Assembly: GCF_009674625.1 (NCBI RefSeq)
Contig: NZ_WKJQ01000001.1
Location: 1,488,001 to 1,552,000, forward strand
Source of the DNA: Haloferax marinum
GTDB lineage: Archaea; Halobacteriota; Halobacteria; Halobacteriales; Haloferacaceae
Length of the DNA stretch: 64,000 nt
Reading direction: 5' to 3'
The position numbers and the translations under genes are program-made. Below, piece by piece: positions 27,756 to 37,255 of the stretch. How positions within the stretch are numbered: the first letter of the stretch is position 1; every line of letters begins with the position of its first letter. Below the pieces are notes generated by a model. It saw only the letters and a list, made by a program, of their open reading frames with translations, did no database searches and was not told where the DNA came from.

Positions 27756-29561
27756 TTAGCCGAGGAATCGACTGAGGAATCCTTTCTTCTGGTCGTCCTC
27801 GTCGTCGTCTTCGAGCGACTCGACTTCCTCGACGAGCGAGGTGGTGTAGACGCCCTCTTCGTCCTCACCGTCGCCAGCAGGTTCCCCTTCGTCCTCAGCG
27901 ACGGCGTCCGGTTCAGCCTCGGCGACGAGTGGTTCGTCCGCTGCGTCCGCCGGGGCCTCCTCGACGACTGCCGACGCTTCACTGGAGGTAGTCGCCTCCT
28001 CGTCGTCGGTGTCGGTCTCGGGAGCACCCTTCGATTCCGCGGCCTCACCACTCGGGGCGTCGACGACTGCGTCGCCAGCCAACGGGTCTGGCCCCATCGA
28101 CTCCGCGTCGTCGAGATTGGCAGTGACCGGGTCTTCGACACCGTCTGCCAGTTGGTCGGTGCCGTCTCTCGAAGCGTCACCGTCACTATCGGCGCCGCCC
28201 CCGAACGGGATTGCACCGTCTAACGATTCGTCCTCTGCTTCGAGTGTGTCGACAGTCTCCTCGTCGGGTGTGTCGACAGTCTCTGCTTCGAGTGTCGCCT
28301 CGGCCTCGGCTTCGAGTGTGGCTTCGACAGAGGAATCCGAAGGCGTGTTTTCGTCCACGTCGGCAGACTGCTCCGGTTCGGTCTCGGCGGCCCCGTGCGT
28401 GGAAGACTGTTCCACCTCGGGCGAGTGTTCCGAGGCCGACTCGGCGTCAGACGACTCATCTTCTGCCGGGGGAGCGGCCACCGGTTCGTCGGACGGTGGT
28501 TCGGGGGCGGCCGTCTGGTCCGGCGCGGAATTGGATTCTGAGTTTGGTTCGGAATCGGCTTCTGGGTTTGGTTCGGAGTCGGGTTCCAGGTCGGACTCAG
28601 ACTCGGGTTTGGTTTCAGGTTCGGGTTCAGAGTCAGGTTCTGGCGACGTATCTTCGTCAGATTCGGCCGACGGCGCAGACTCCTCGTCCGTCTGGACGAC
28701 GGTTACGTCGTCGTCGCTGTCGACGGTGGCCGAGGGTGCAGACGCCTGTTCGGTCACGTCTTCTGCCTCGTCCGACTCTTCCGCCTCGTTCGGCCCCTCT
28801 GTCTCGTTCGACTCCTCTGCCTCGTCCGCATCGTCTGTCTCACTTTCCGGGACCGGAACCGGTTCGCCGGTGAGTGCTTCTGCGAGTGCGCGATAGCCTG
28901 CGGCGGCGATGCTCTCGGGTGACCGAGCGACGACTGGAGTCTGCGTGCTGAGCGCCTCACGAATCGCAGCGTCTTCGGGAACGACGGCGATGACGCCCGC
29001 GTCGAGGAGCGAGGCGACCTCGTCCGCGTTCGGATTCGACTGGTTGACTCGAGTGAGGACGACGCCGACGACGTCCGCACCGATTCGCTCACCGAGTTGG
29101 CGCGTCTTCTCGGTGTCACCGAGGGCTTCGCGCTCCGTCGTCGAGACCAAGAGTACCTCGTCTGCGAGTTTCAGCGGGACGAACGTGTCGTCGCTGAGAC
29201 CCGCGCCCGTATCGACGAGGACGATGTCGTGGGTCTCTTTGAGCGTCTCGATGACCGGGTGGAGTTCCTTCGCGTTCGCACTCGCGAACGCCTCCAACGC
29301 GGTCGAACCGGGAAGGACCGAGAGTCCACTTGGCCCGTCGTACGTGGCTGATTCGACCGTCGTCTCACCGGTGAGCACGTCGTGAAGCGTCTCCCCATCG
29401 GGGGCGACACCGAGAGCCCCAGCGAGATTCGGCATCCCAAGGTCACCGTCGACGACGACGACATCGTGGCCGGCCATAGAGAGGACCGTCCCGAGGTTGG
29501 CTGTCGTCGTCGTCTTTCCAACCCCGCCTTTTGCGCTGGCAACTGCGTACACCCGAGACAT
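27756..29561 (-). CDS. minD4: MinD-family ATPase with long acidic C-terminal tail
   Basis: A 601-residue protein. Residues 1-235 are a MinD/ParA ATPase with the deviant Walker A KGGVGKTT (11-18) and VLVDTGAGLSDD. Residues 236-590 are an acidic, low-complexity, probably disordered tail with repeated ESDE, SEPE and EAEATLEAE units. The extreme end QKKGFLSRFLG looks like an amphipathic membrane or partner-binding helix. In H. volcanii MinD4 a C-terminal extension is known and the protein controls placement of archaella and chemosensory arrays; I infer orthology. The start at 29561 (MSRVYAVASAKGG) is preferred over the open frame to 29693. Confidence 0.88.
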   Translation of the reverse strand: MSRVYAVASAKGGVGKTTTTANLGTVLSMAGHDVVVVDGDLGMPNLAGALGVAPDGETLHDVLTGETTVESATYDGPSGLSVLPGSTALEAFASANAKELHPVIETLKETHDIVLVDTGAGLSDDTFVPLKLADEVLLVSTTEREALGDTEKTRQLGERIGADVVGVVLTRVNQSNPNADEVASLLDAGVIAVVPEDAAIREALSTQTPVVARSPESIAAAGYRALAEALTGEPVPVPESETDDADEAEESNETEGPNEAEESDEAEDVTEQASAPSATVDSDDDVTVVQTDEESAPSAESDEDTSPEPDSEPEPETKPESESDLEPDSEPNPEADSEPNSESNSAPDQTAAPEPPSDEPVAAPPAEDESSDAESASEHSPEVEQSSTHGAAETEPEQSADVDENTPSDSSVEATLEAEAEATLEAETVDTPDEETVDTLEAEDESLDGAIPFGGGADSDGDASRDGTDQLADGVEDPVTANLDDAESMGPDPLAGDAVVDAPSGEAAESKGAPETDTDDEEATTSSEASAVVEEAPADAADEPLVAEAEPDAVAEDEGEPAGDGEDEEGVYTTSLVEEVESLEDDDEDDQKKGFLSRFLG

Positions 29562-29594
29562 AAATTCCAACTGTCGAAAGCCACCCATGACAGC

Positions 29595-29604
29595 AACATA
29601 AATG
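29595..29604 (-). promoter_or_regulatory. TATA box for minD4
   Basis: The minus strand reads CATTTATGTT, about 39 nt before the ATG at 29561, predicting a leader of about 13 nt. Confidence 0.45.
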
Positions 29605-29728
29605 TTCTCCGACGGCTCCCCCCGATTTTCACACCGAATCTCGGCCCGAGACGGTCCACGTGTGAGTGGGTATCGTGTAGCGTTCCCAGTCAAAGGTTAC
29701 TTAGCCGCTGGATAGACTAGAGGTAGTG

Positions 29729-30973
29729 ATGAGTAGCGACGCCGAGGAGGCGAGCGAAGACCGCCGAAAGTACGAATTCAAGAAGGTCATCGAGGACCTC
29801 AAGGAGTACGAAGGCTCAGGAACTCAGCTCGTCACCATCTACATTCCCGAAGACAAGCAGATATCTGACGTCGTAGAGCACGTCATCACAGAGCACAGCG
29901 AAGCGTCGAACATCAAGTCCAAGCAGACGCGGACGAACGTGCAGGACGCGCTGACGAGCATCAAAGACCGCCTCCGATACTACGATACGTTCCCGCCGGA
30001 CCGCGGTATCGTCATGTTCTCCGGCGCGGTCAACTCCGGCGGTGGCCAGACGACGATGGTTACGAAGGTCTTAGAGAGTCCGCCGGACCCGATTCAGTCG
30101 TTCCGGTACCACTGTGACTCGAACTTCCTCACCAGCCCCCTCGAGGACATGCTCATGGACAAGGGCCTCTTCGGCCTCGTCGTCCTCGACCGACGCGAAG
30201 CCAACGTCGGGTGGCTGAAAGGCAAACGCGTCGAACCGGTCAAGAGCGCCTCGTCGCTCGTCCCCGGCAAGCAGCGGAAAGGTGGCCAGTCCGCCCAGCG
30301 TTTCGCTCGCCTCCGCCTCGAAGCCATCGACAACTTCTATCAGGAAGTCGCTGGCATGGCCAACGACCTGTTCGTCCCGAAGCGCCACGAGATGGACGGC
30401 GTCCTCGTCGGCGGTCCGTCGCCGACGAAAGACGAGTTCCTCGACGGTGACTACCTCCACCACGAACTCCAAGACATCGTCGTCGGCAAGTTCGACGTGG
30501 CCTACACCGACGAGTCCGGCCTCTACGACCTCGTCGACGCCGCACAGGACGTGCTGGCCGACCAGGAGGTAATGAAGGACAAAAAGCAGATGGAGGAGTT
30601 CTTCGAGAAACTCCACCGCGGCAACGAGTCCACCTACGGGTTCGAAGCGACTCGCAAGAACCTCGTCATGGGCTCTGTCGACCGTCTCCTCATCTCCGAG
30701 GACCTGCGAAAAGACGTCGCCATCTACGACTGCGACGGCCAAGAGGAGTTCGAACTCGTCGACCACCGTCACAACACCCCATCGCACGACTGCGATGGCG
30801 GCGGCGAGGCCGAACTCAAAGAGCGCGAGGACGTCATCGAGTATCTGATGGACCTCGCAGACCAGCGCGGTACCGAGACGAAGTTCATCAGCACCGACTT
30901 CGAGAAAGGCGAACAGCTCTACGACGCGTTCGGTGGCATCGCCGGCATCCTCCGGTACTCCACCGGCATCTAA
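29729..30973 (+). CDS. prf1: Peptide chain release factor aRF1
   Basis: A 414-residue class I release factor that reads all three stop codons. It contains NIKS at residues 61-64 for stop-codon recognition, GGQ at 185-187 (in RKGGQSAQRFARLR) for peptidyl-tRNA hydrolysis, and the C-terminal domain with LEYLMDLAD-like helix and FGGIAGILRYSTGI end. GTG at 29726 precedes the ATG at 29729; the ATG was chosen. Confidence 0.97.
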   Translation: MSSDAEEASEDRRKYEFKKVIEDLKEYEGSGTQLVTIYIPEDKQISDVVEHVITEHSEASNIKSKQTRTNVQDALTSIKDRLRYYDTFPPDRGIVMFSGAVNSGGGQTTMVTKVLESPPDPIQSFRYHCDSNFLTSPLEDMLMDKGLFGLVVLDRREANVGWLKGKRVEPVKSASSLVPGKQRKGGQSAQRFARLRLEAIDNFYQEVAGMANDLFVPKRHEMDGVLVGGPSPTKDEFLDGDYLHHELQDIVVGKFDVAYTDESGLYDLVDAAQDVLADQEVMKDKKQMEEFFEKLHRGNESTYGFEATRKNLVMGSVDRLLISEDLRKDVAIYDCDGQEEFELVDHRHNTPSHDCDGGGEAELKEREDVIEYLMDLADQRGTETKFISTDFEKGEQLYDAFGGIAGILRYSTGI

Positions 30974-31035
30974 GCGACTCCTCCTCCTCGGCGTCTCTCT
31001 TCGACCCGGTCAGCGACCGACACCCTACCGGTTCG

Positions 31036-32313
31036 TCACGGTCGGACGCGCGGGACGAAGTGACCGGTCTCCCGACGCACACCGACGAGAAGCGTCACCG
31101 CCGCGACGAGCGGTAAGGCCGCACAGGAGAGATAAATCGGCTCGAAGCCGACGACGTCTATCAACGGCAGGGTGACGATTGGGCCGAACCCACCCCCGAC
31201 GTCACCGAACACGTTGCTCGTCCCGACGGCGCGGCCCATCTCGTCGTCGGGGACGAGGTCACCCAACAGTGCCATCAGCGGTCCGCTCGTCCCACCCTGT
31301 CCGACGCCGACGAACAGACAGGCGAGAGCCAACGACAGGTTCGAGTCCGCGAACGTCAGCAGAACGAATCCGAGCGACGTCGCTCCCAAAAAGAAGAGTA
31401 GCGTCGGGATACGGGACTGACGCCGGTCACTCACGGACCCGCCGACGTACATCGAGACTCCCGCAGCGACGACGGTGAGACCCATGAAGATACCCGACGA
31501 CCCCTGAGCGTCGAATCCGAAGACACTGAGGTCGTTCTGCCCGAGAAACAACACGAGCGTCGCGAACAGCGCGCCGATGTAGACGAAGAGGACGGAGAAG
31601 TTGACCAACCCGACCGTGAGCGCGGGGAGGTCAGTGTTGACGTCCCACGGCTTGGCCGACGTGTTTCGCTCCGCTTCGACGTGCGTCTCGGGGACCGACC
31701 AGTATGCGATGGCGCTGGCGAAGAATGCGAAGACGGTGGCGACGCCGAACGCCGTCAGCGTCCCCGTGAGTTCACTCAGGACACCGCCGATGACCACGCC
31801 CGTCGGGAATCCGAAGAGGACGCCCCCTCTGATGAGTCCCATGTTCGCCCCACGGGAGCGGCCATCGCTCACGTCGGCAGCGATGGTGTACGCCGTCGCG
31901 AAGACGAGGGCGCTTCCGACACCCCACAACAAGCGCGCCAGCAAGAACCACGCCTCGGGGAGCGGCGCGACCATGGCGACGACGTAGCCGAACGTCGCCA
32001 CACCCTGGACGAACATCCCGACGACGAACGGCGTTCGCGTCCCGATTCGGTCGACGAGGCTCCCTGCCGGTGCGTTCGCCAAGAGTCGAGAGAACCGGTT
32101 CGCACTCAGGATGATTCCGACGAGGACGGGCGAGATACCGAGAACGGCGCCGAGGTTCGGCAGAATCGGGAATATCACACCGCCACCGAATCCGATGAAG
32201 AACGTACTGACGATGACTGCGCCGACGACGAGGTCGCCGTCGTCGGCGAGACTCCGAACGCGACTGGCGACTCGGGCGGCGACCCCTCCAGACGACTGCT
32301 CGGATTCCTTCAC
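31036..32313 (-). CDS. MFS transporter
   Basis: A major facilitator permease of about 425 residues and 12 helices. DRIGTRTPFVVGMFV at the loop between helices 2 and 3 is the family signature, and WGVGSALVFATAYT follows. The start is uncertain. A GTG at 32313 (KESEQSSGG) fits a TATA-like element near 32370-32382 with a leader of about 40 nt, while the frame stays open to an ATG at 32409. The substrate cannot be told. It is convergent with aRF1. Confidence 0.85.
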   Translation of the reverse strand: MKESEQSSGGVAARVASRVRSLADDGDLVVGAVIVSTFFIGFGGGVIFPILPNLGAVLGISPVLVGIILSANRFSRLLANAPAGSLVDRIGTRTPFVVGMFVQGVATFGYVVAMVAPLPEAWFLLARLLWGVGSALVFATAYTIAADVSDGRSRGANMGLIRGGVLFGFPTGVVIGGVLSELTGTLTAFGVATVFAFFASAIAYWSVPETHVEAERNTSAKPWDVNTDLPALTVGLVNFSVLFVYIGALFATLVLFLGQNDLSVFGFDAQGSSGIFMGLTVVAAGVSMYVGGSVSDRRQSRIPTLLFFLGATSLGFVLLTFADSNLSLALACLFVGVGQGGTSGPLMALLGDLVPDDEMGRAVGTSNVFGDVGGGFGPIVTLPLIDVVGFEPIYLSCAALPLVAAVTLLVGVRRETGHFVPRVRP

Positions 32314-32430
32314 TGCCGCACCCCGAACGGGACCCGGTCGACTCGACTCATCTCGTTCGCTGTTGTGCGAAATAGAGTAAAAGGGGTTCGAAGAGCACCC
32401 ACGCGACACCGGGTGGTGGGGATACCGAAC

Positions 32431-32814
32431 TTACAGGAACATCTCTAACTGCGAGTGTCGCCGCCCGACGTCGAAGTGCGGCTCGGGGGCCGACTGTTCG
32501 AGTCTGTCGAGGACGAGATGTACGTCTACACCCGCTCGTTCGGCGTACTCGGCGCTCTCGACGATAGCCTCGCGGTTGAGCGCCAGCGAGTCGAGGAATC
32601 CGAGCATCAGTGCGACGGCCGCGCCACCGTCACCGTCGGGGACGATGTCTGCCAACGGTCGCGTCTCTCCGTCTGTCAGACGGTCGTCACTCGGGTGGAC
32701 GCGAAGGCAGTCGGCACACAACCCAATCGTCAGCGACCCTTCGGGAGCGAACTCTTCGAGAGCTTCGGGAACGGGGAACACAGCCTGTTCCCCGCCGCAA
32801 TCAGGACACGGCAT
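32431..32814 (-). CDS. DUF6276-like zinc-ribbon protein
   Basis: A 127-residue protein beginning MPCPDCGGEQ, with a second pair CADC at about residues 33-36, forming a likely zinc ribbon, followed by an alpha-helical half. The pattern matches a halobacterial family of unknown function. It lies downstream of atpD with a 75-bp gap on the same strand. Confidence 0.75.
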   Translation of the reverse strand: MPCPDCGGEQAVFPVPEALEEFAPEGSLTIGLCADCLRVHPSDDRLTDGETRPLADIVPDGDGGAAVALMLGFLDSLALNREAIVESAEYAERAGVDVHLVLDRLEQSAPEPHFDVGRRHSQLEMFL

Positions 32815-32889
32815 ATCCGAGGCTACGCAGTCGAGTGGGGAAAATCGGTCGGTGAGGCGACCAAGAGAGCGTCTGTGAGAGAACTGCGA

Positions 32890-33579
32890 TTAGTTCGCGG
32901 CGGCGGCTTCTTCGGCGGCGGCCTCTTCGGCGGCCTTCCGCTCTTGCTTTTCTTCTTCTTCCTTCTTCGCCTTGATCTTCTTCAGACGGAAGATCTCCTC
33001 GCGCTCTTGTTCTTCGAGTTTCTGCTCGATGTACTCCTTGTTCTCGTAGAGTTCCGGCAGAAGCTTGAATTCGAGTGCGTTGACACGGCGCTTCGTGGTC
33101 TCGATCTCCTCGAGCATCTTCTTCATCGCCGTCTCGACTTCCGCGGCGAGGATGATAGATTCGAGCAGTTCCTCGTAGGCGTCGGCGGCCTCGTCGATGC
33201 GGGCCGAGGAACCGAGAAGTCCGTAGCCACGCTGGTCGAGGCTCTTCTTCACGCGCGAGGACTCGATCTGCGGAACGACGACACCCATGATGTTCTTCGA
33301 CTGCGTCGTAATCTCCGGGTACTCCTTCAGCGCGGCAGCAGCACCGCGAACTGCGACGTCACCCTCCATGGCGCGGGCCATGTTGATGGTGCGCTGGGCG
33401 CGGTCGTAGTCTGCGTTGAGGTTCGCCCGCACGTCCTGTGCCTGGTCGAGGATGTCCATGAACTCCATGATGAGGCCGTCTCGCTTCTGTTCGAGCGTGT
33501 CGTGGCCCCGCTCCGAGAGTTCGATGCGATCCTCGATCGCCATCAAGTTCTTGCGGGTCGGCTTGACGTCTTCGGCCAT
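32890..33579 (-). CDS. atpD: A-type ATP synthase subunit D
   Basis: A 229-residue central-stalk subunit. Two long helices form a coiled coil (N-terminal [23 protein letters not shown] and [22 protein letters not shown]), and the C-terminus is rich in Lys/Glu/Ala. It is separated from atpB by the LOV regulator. It may have its own promoter: the minus strand shows AAAGATTAACACC about 30 nt before the ATG. Confidence 0.95.
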   Translation of the reverse strand: MAEDVKPTRKNLMAIEDRIELSERGHDTLEQKRDGLIMEFMDILDQAQDVRANLNADYDRAQRTINMARAMEGDVAVRGAAAALKEYPEITTQSKNIMGVVVPQIESSRVKKSLDQRGYGLLGSSARIDEAADAYEELLESIILAAEVETAMKKMLEEIETTKRRVNALEFKLLPELYENKEYIEQKLEEQEREEIFRLKKIKAKKEEEEKQERKAAEEAAAEEAAAAN

Positions 33580-33701
33580 CTTTGGCGAGGATTGTTCTTC
33601 AGGGGTGTTAATCTTTTACTGTCTGGCCCGTCAGACCGGGCGAGATTCGTCAGTGTGACGGACGTATTCGCGCTGTCGACGGAAGTCGTGACAGACGCGA
33701 G

Positions 33702-35693
33702 TTACGTCGAGTCGTTATCGAAGAACTGTGTGACGAGTTTTCGCTCGGCGGCGCGGAGGTGCTGGTGGAACGTCGCCCGAGAGACGCCCATCGCGTCTGC
33801 GAGTTCGTCACCCGTGACGCCGTGGGGCCAGTCGAAGAAGCCACCGAGATACGCGAGTTGGAGGGCCGTGTGCTGTCTGTCCGTGAGGTCCGCGCCGACG
33901 CTGCTCGCGAACTCGCGGCGAGTCCGTGCTGGAGACGAGCGGTCTCTGACGGCCCGTAGTTCGACGCCGGTGGCGACAGTTCTGAGGTCGTCGAGCAGCG
34001 TTCGTCCGACCGCGCGGTCCGGAACGATTGCGGTGAACCGACTCCCGGTGCGTGTGGCTTCGAGGTCCGTCAACCGACCGCCAGCGTCCGCGACGAGATG
34101 GGTGAGCGAGCCACTTTCGAGGACGACTTCGTAGAGTCCGGCGTCGTCGCCGCGCGGGAGTTTCGAGACGGCCACCACGCCGTCTATCTCGGTGTCGACG
34201 TCGGTGAGTTGGGCCGGCGGCGTGACCGAGACGAAGAGACTGAGCGTGCCGTCGTCGTGAGGGACCGCACCTTCGTACGCCAATCGACAGTCGCCCGCCT
34301 CGGCGAGACTCACGAGCGGTTGGGCTGAGTCTGACACGTCGAACTCGAGTTCGAGAACGTCGTCAGAGAGGAGCGACCGGCGACTCTCGAAGGCATCGAT
34401 AGCCGCCCCGACTGCTCGACCGAGCGTTCCGAAGACGACGGCAACCTCGTCGTCGAGTTCGGCCGCGTCGCCGTAGACGGTCAACACGCCGTAGAGCGTC
34501 TCCCGATGAATCAACGGAACGGCAATCGCAGAGCGACCGGGGGCGCTCGCGGCGTCGTGACTCGCTGTCTCGTCGGCGACGGTCGATTCCACAGTGAGCG
34601 TGTGTACCGCCCGTGCAGTCGGGTCGTCGGTGTCGTCGCGGTCGATCTCGAGTCCCTCGATGAACGCGGTGTGTTCGCCGGACCACTCGTTTGGGACGAT
34701 GACCGAAGGAGAGAAGTCACAGTCGCCAATCCACGCGCTTTCGAACGGGGCGGTCGCTGCGACGCGGCGACAGACTGTCGCTTCGAGTTCGCGCCGCGTC
34801 TCTGCCCTGACGAGGGCGCTCGTCACGTCTTCGAGGAGTCCCTCGATGTGTTCGACGAGCGACTGTAGTCGCGCGCGCTCTTCGTCGACTCGTCTGGCGT
34901 ACGTCTCGGCCGCCTCTTCGGCACGAACGCGCTCTGTGATGTCCGTCTGAAACCCGACGAAGTGGGTCACCTCGCCGTTCGGTCCCGTGAGCGGTGCGAT
35001 GTCGACTCGGTTCCAGAACGTCTCGCCGTCCTCTCGGTAGTTCAGCAGTTCGACCGACGCCGACTCCTTGGCGTCGATTGCCTCACGGAGTTCTGCGACC
35101 TGTTCGGGGTCCGTCTTCGGCCCCTGCAAGTACCGACAGTTGCGACCTAACGCGGCGGCGGCCGAATACCCCGTCATCGACTCGAACGACTCGTTGACGT
35201 AGACGAGTGGTCGGTCGGGAAGCGTATAGTCGGCGATCGTGATGCCGACGGGCGCTTCGTCCAACGCCTGTTCTTTGAGGTCCTCGGTAATCTGTCCGGT
35301 CGCTTCGGTCCCGAAGCGACGCCACGCGACGGCGCTTTCGACGCGGTCGGGCAACCGCTCGAAGAGGTTCGACTCGACGAGTGGGACGACGTCGGTCGCA
35401 CCGGCGTCCAGTCCGGCAGTCGACGAGAGGCCACTGTCGGGGTGGACGACCACGACGAGTGGAGCGTCCGTCTCCGCCCGCAACGACGAGATATCCTCGG
35501 TACGGTCGGTTTGGACGACGAGACAGTCGACCGAATCGGTGTCGAGTCGCCCTCGTGCGGCCTCGACAGACGAGACGGTCTCGACCGAAAGCGACGAGAG
35601 CGCGTCTTCGATTCGGTCTCGTTCCCGCTCACCGACGACTGCGAGCACGCGCGGGTGGGCGTGAGACGAAGAGGAAGCCGAAGTGCCGTTCAT
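33702..35693 (-). CDS. LOV-domain GAF/HTH10 transcription regulator (Bat-like)
   Basis: A 663-residue regulator. Residues 1-125 are receiver-like but have Gln in place of the phosphorylated Asp (CLVVQTD). Residues 135-260 are a LOV-type PAS domain with GRNCRYLQG (Cys186 is the expected flavin-adduct cysteine), LLNYREDGETFWNRV and FVGFQTDITER. A GAF-type domain follows a coiled coil, and the end is a Bat-type HTH10 (LTDRQHTALQLAYLGGFFDWPHGVTGDELADAMGVS split over residues 605-645). Known LOV motifs imply blue-light sensing. The gene lies between atpB and atpD, an unusual place. MNGTSASSS at 35693 is preferred to the ATG at 35714. Confidence 0.85.
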   Translation of the reverse strand: MNGTSASSSSHAHPRVLAVVGERERDRIEDALSSLSVETVSSVEAARGRLDTDSVDCLVVQTDRTEDISSLRAETDAPLVVVVHPDSGLSSTAGLDAGATDVVPLVESNLFERLPDRVESAVAWRRFGTEATGQITEDLKEQALDEAPVGITIADYTLPDRPLVYVNESFESMTGYSAAAALGRNCRYLQGPKTDPEQVAELREAIDAKESASVELLNYREDGETFWNRVDIAPLTGPNGEVTHFVGFQTDITERVRAEEAAETYARRVDEERARLQSLVEHIEGLLEDVTSALVRAETRRELEATVCRRVAATAPFESAWIGDCDFSPSVIVPNEWSGEHTAFIEGLEIDRDDTDDPTARAVHTLTVESTVADETASHDAASAPGRSAIAVPLIHRETLYGVLTVYGDAAELDDEVAVVFGTLGRAVGAAIDAFESRRSLLSDDVLELEFDVSDSAQPLVSLAEAGDCRLAYEGAVPHDDGTLSLFVSVTPPAQLTDVDTEIDGVVAVSKLPRGDDAGLYEVVLESGSLTHLVADAGGRLTDLEATRTGSRFTAIVPDRAVGRTLLDDLRTVATGVELRAVRDRSSPARTRREFASSVGADLTDRQHTALQLAYLGGFFDWPHGVTGDELADAMGVSRATFHQHLRAAERKLVTQFFDNDST

Positions 35694-35847
35694 GTGAGTC
35701 CCTCGCACCCCCAACGTAAGGAAGTTGGCAGGCGCTCACCGCTCGGCGAAAGGGGGTGGTCAGTTCGCGGACGACGCGTGGTCGCGTCGCTCTCGGTGAA
35801 AAATAGAGAGAGAAATCGGGGCCGAAACTGGTGGACGAAAACCCGGA

Positions 35848-37251
35848 TTAGGCTTCCGCTTCGACCGTCTCGGCGTCTTCCTGGTAGTACTCCTCGATGA
35901 GCTCTTCGTCGATACGGTTGAGCTCGGATTTCGGCAGCGTCGAGAGGAGTTCCCAGCCGATGTCGAGCGTGTCGGCAATCGACCGGTTGGAGTCGAAGCC
36001 CTGATTGACGAACTCGGCTTCGAAGCGCTCTGCGAAGTCGAGGTACTTGTTGTCACGCTCGGAGAGCGCCTCGCGACCGACGATGTTCACGAGGTCGCGA
36101 AGGTCTTCACCCTCTGCGTACGCCGCGTACATCTGGTCGGAGACGTCTGCGTGGTCCTCACGGGTGAGGCCCTCACCGATACCGTCGTCCATCAGACGGG
36201 ACAGGGACGGCAGCGGGTTGATCGGCGGGCGGATACCCTGCGAGTTGAGGTCACGGTCGATGTAGATCTGACCCTCGGTAATGTAGCCGGTCAGGTCAGG
36301 AATCGGGTGCGTGTCGTCGTCGCCAGGCATCGTGAGGATGGGAATCTGGGTGACAGACCCTTCGCGTCCCTCGATACGACCCGCACGCTCGTAGAGCTGT
36401 GCAAGGTCAGTGTACATGTAACCGGGGTACCCACGGCGACCGGGGACCTCTTCACGAGCCGCACCGATCTCACGGAGCGCCTCACAGTAGTTGGTCATGT
36501 CGGTCAGGATGACGAGGACGTGGTAGCCCTTGTCGAACGCGAGGTACTCTGCGGTGGTGAGTGCGAGACGCGGCGTGACCGTCCGCTCGACTGCGGGGTC
36601 GTCCGCGAGGTTCGTGAAGACGACGGAGCGCTCGAGTGCACCCGTGCGCTCGAAGTCCTGCATGAACTCGTTCGCCTCTTCCTGCGTGATACCCATCGCG
36701 CCGAAGACCACAGCGAACTCGGACTCTTCGTCGCCTTCTTCCTCAGGCACGGTTGCCTGACGGGCGACCTGCAGTGCGAGGTTGTTGTGGGGAAGCCCCG
36801 ACGCGGAGAAGATTGGGAGCTTCTGACCGCGAACGAGCGTGTTCATGCCGTCGATGGCGGACACACCCGTCTGGATGAACTCCTCGGGGTACTCGCGGGA
36901 GTACGGGTTGATTGCTGCGCCGACGATGTCACGTCGCTCGTCGGGGACGATCTCTGGGCCGCCGTCGATTGGCTGGCCAGAACCGTCGAGCACGCGGCCG
37001 AGGAGGTCCTCGGTCACGGGCATCTTGAGCGTCTCGCCAAGGAACTTGACGGACGCGTTCCTGTCGATACCGGTGGTGCCTTCGAACACCTGAATGGCGA
37101 CGAGGCCCTCACTGGATTCGAGGACCTGTCCGCGCTTGGTTTCGCCTTGGGGCGTCTCGATTTCGACGATTTCGTCGTACCCGATCGGCTCGTCAACCTC
37201 GGCGAACACCAGCGGGCCGCTGATTTCGGTGATAGTCTGGTATTCCTTCAT
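35848..37251 (-). CDS. atpB: A-type ATP synthase subunit B
   Basis: A 467-residue non-catalytic subunit of the soluble head. Family blocks include [27 protein letters not shown], and [20 protein letters not shown]. It lacks a Walker A lysine motif of catalytic type, as expected for B. It is 4 bp downstream of atpA. Confidence 0.97.
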   Translation of the reverse strand: MKEYQTITEISGPLVFAEVDEPIGYDEIVEIETPQGETKRGQVLESSEGLVAIQVFEGTTGIDRNASVKFLGETLKMPVTEDLLGRVLDGSGQPIDGGPEIVPDERRDIVGAAINPYSREYPEEFIQTGVSAIDGMNTLVRGQKLPIFSASGLPHNNLALQVARQATVPEEEGDEESEFAVVFGAMGITQEEANEFMQDFERTGALERSVVFTNLADDPAVERTVTPRLALTTAEYLAFDKGYHVLVILTDMTNYCEALREIGAAREEVPGRRGYPGYMYTDLAQLYERAGRIEGREGSVTQIPILTMPGDDDTHPIPDLTGYITEGQIYIDRDLNSQGIRPPINPLPSLSRLMDDGIGEGLTREDHADVSDQMYAAYAEGEDLRDLVNIVGREALSERDNKYLDFAERFEAEFVNQGFDSNRSIADTLDIGWELLSTLPKSELNRIDEELIEEYYQEDAETVEAEA

Positions 37252-37255
37252 GGTC

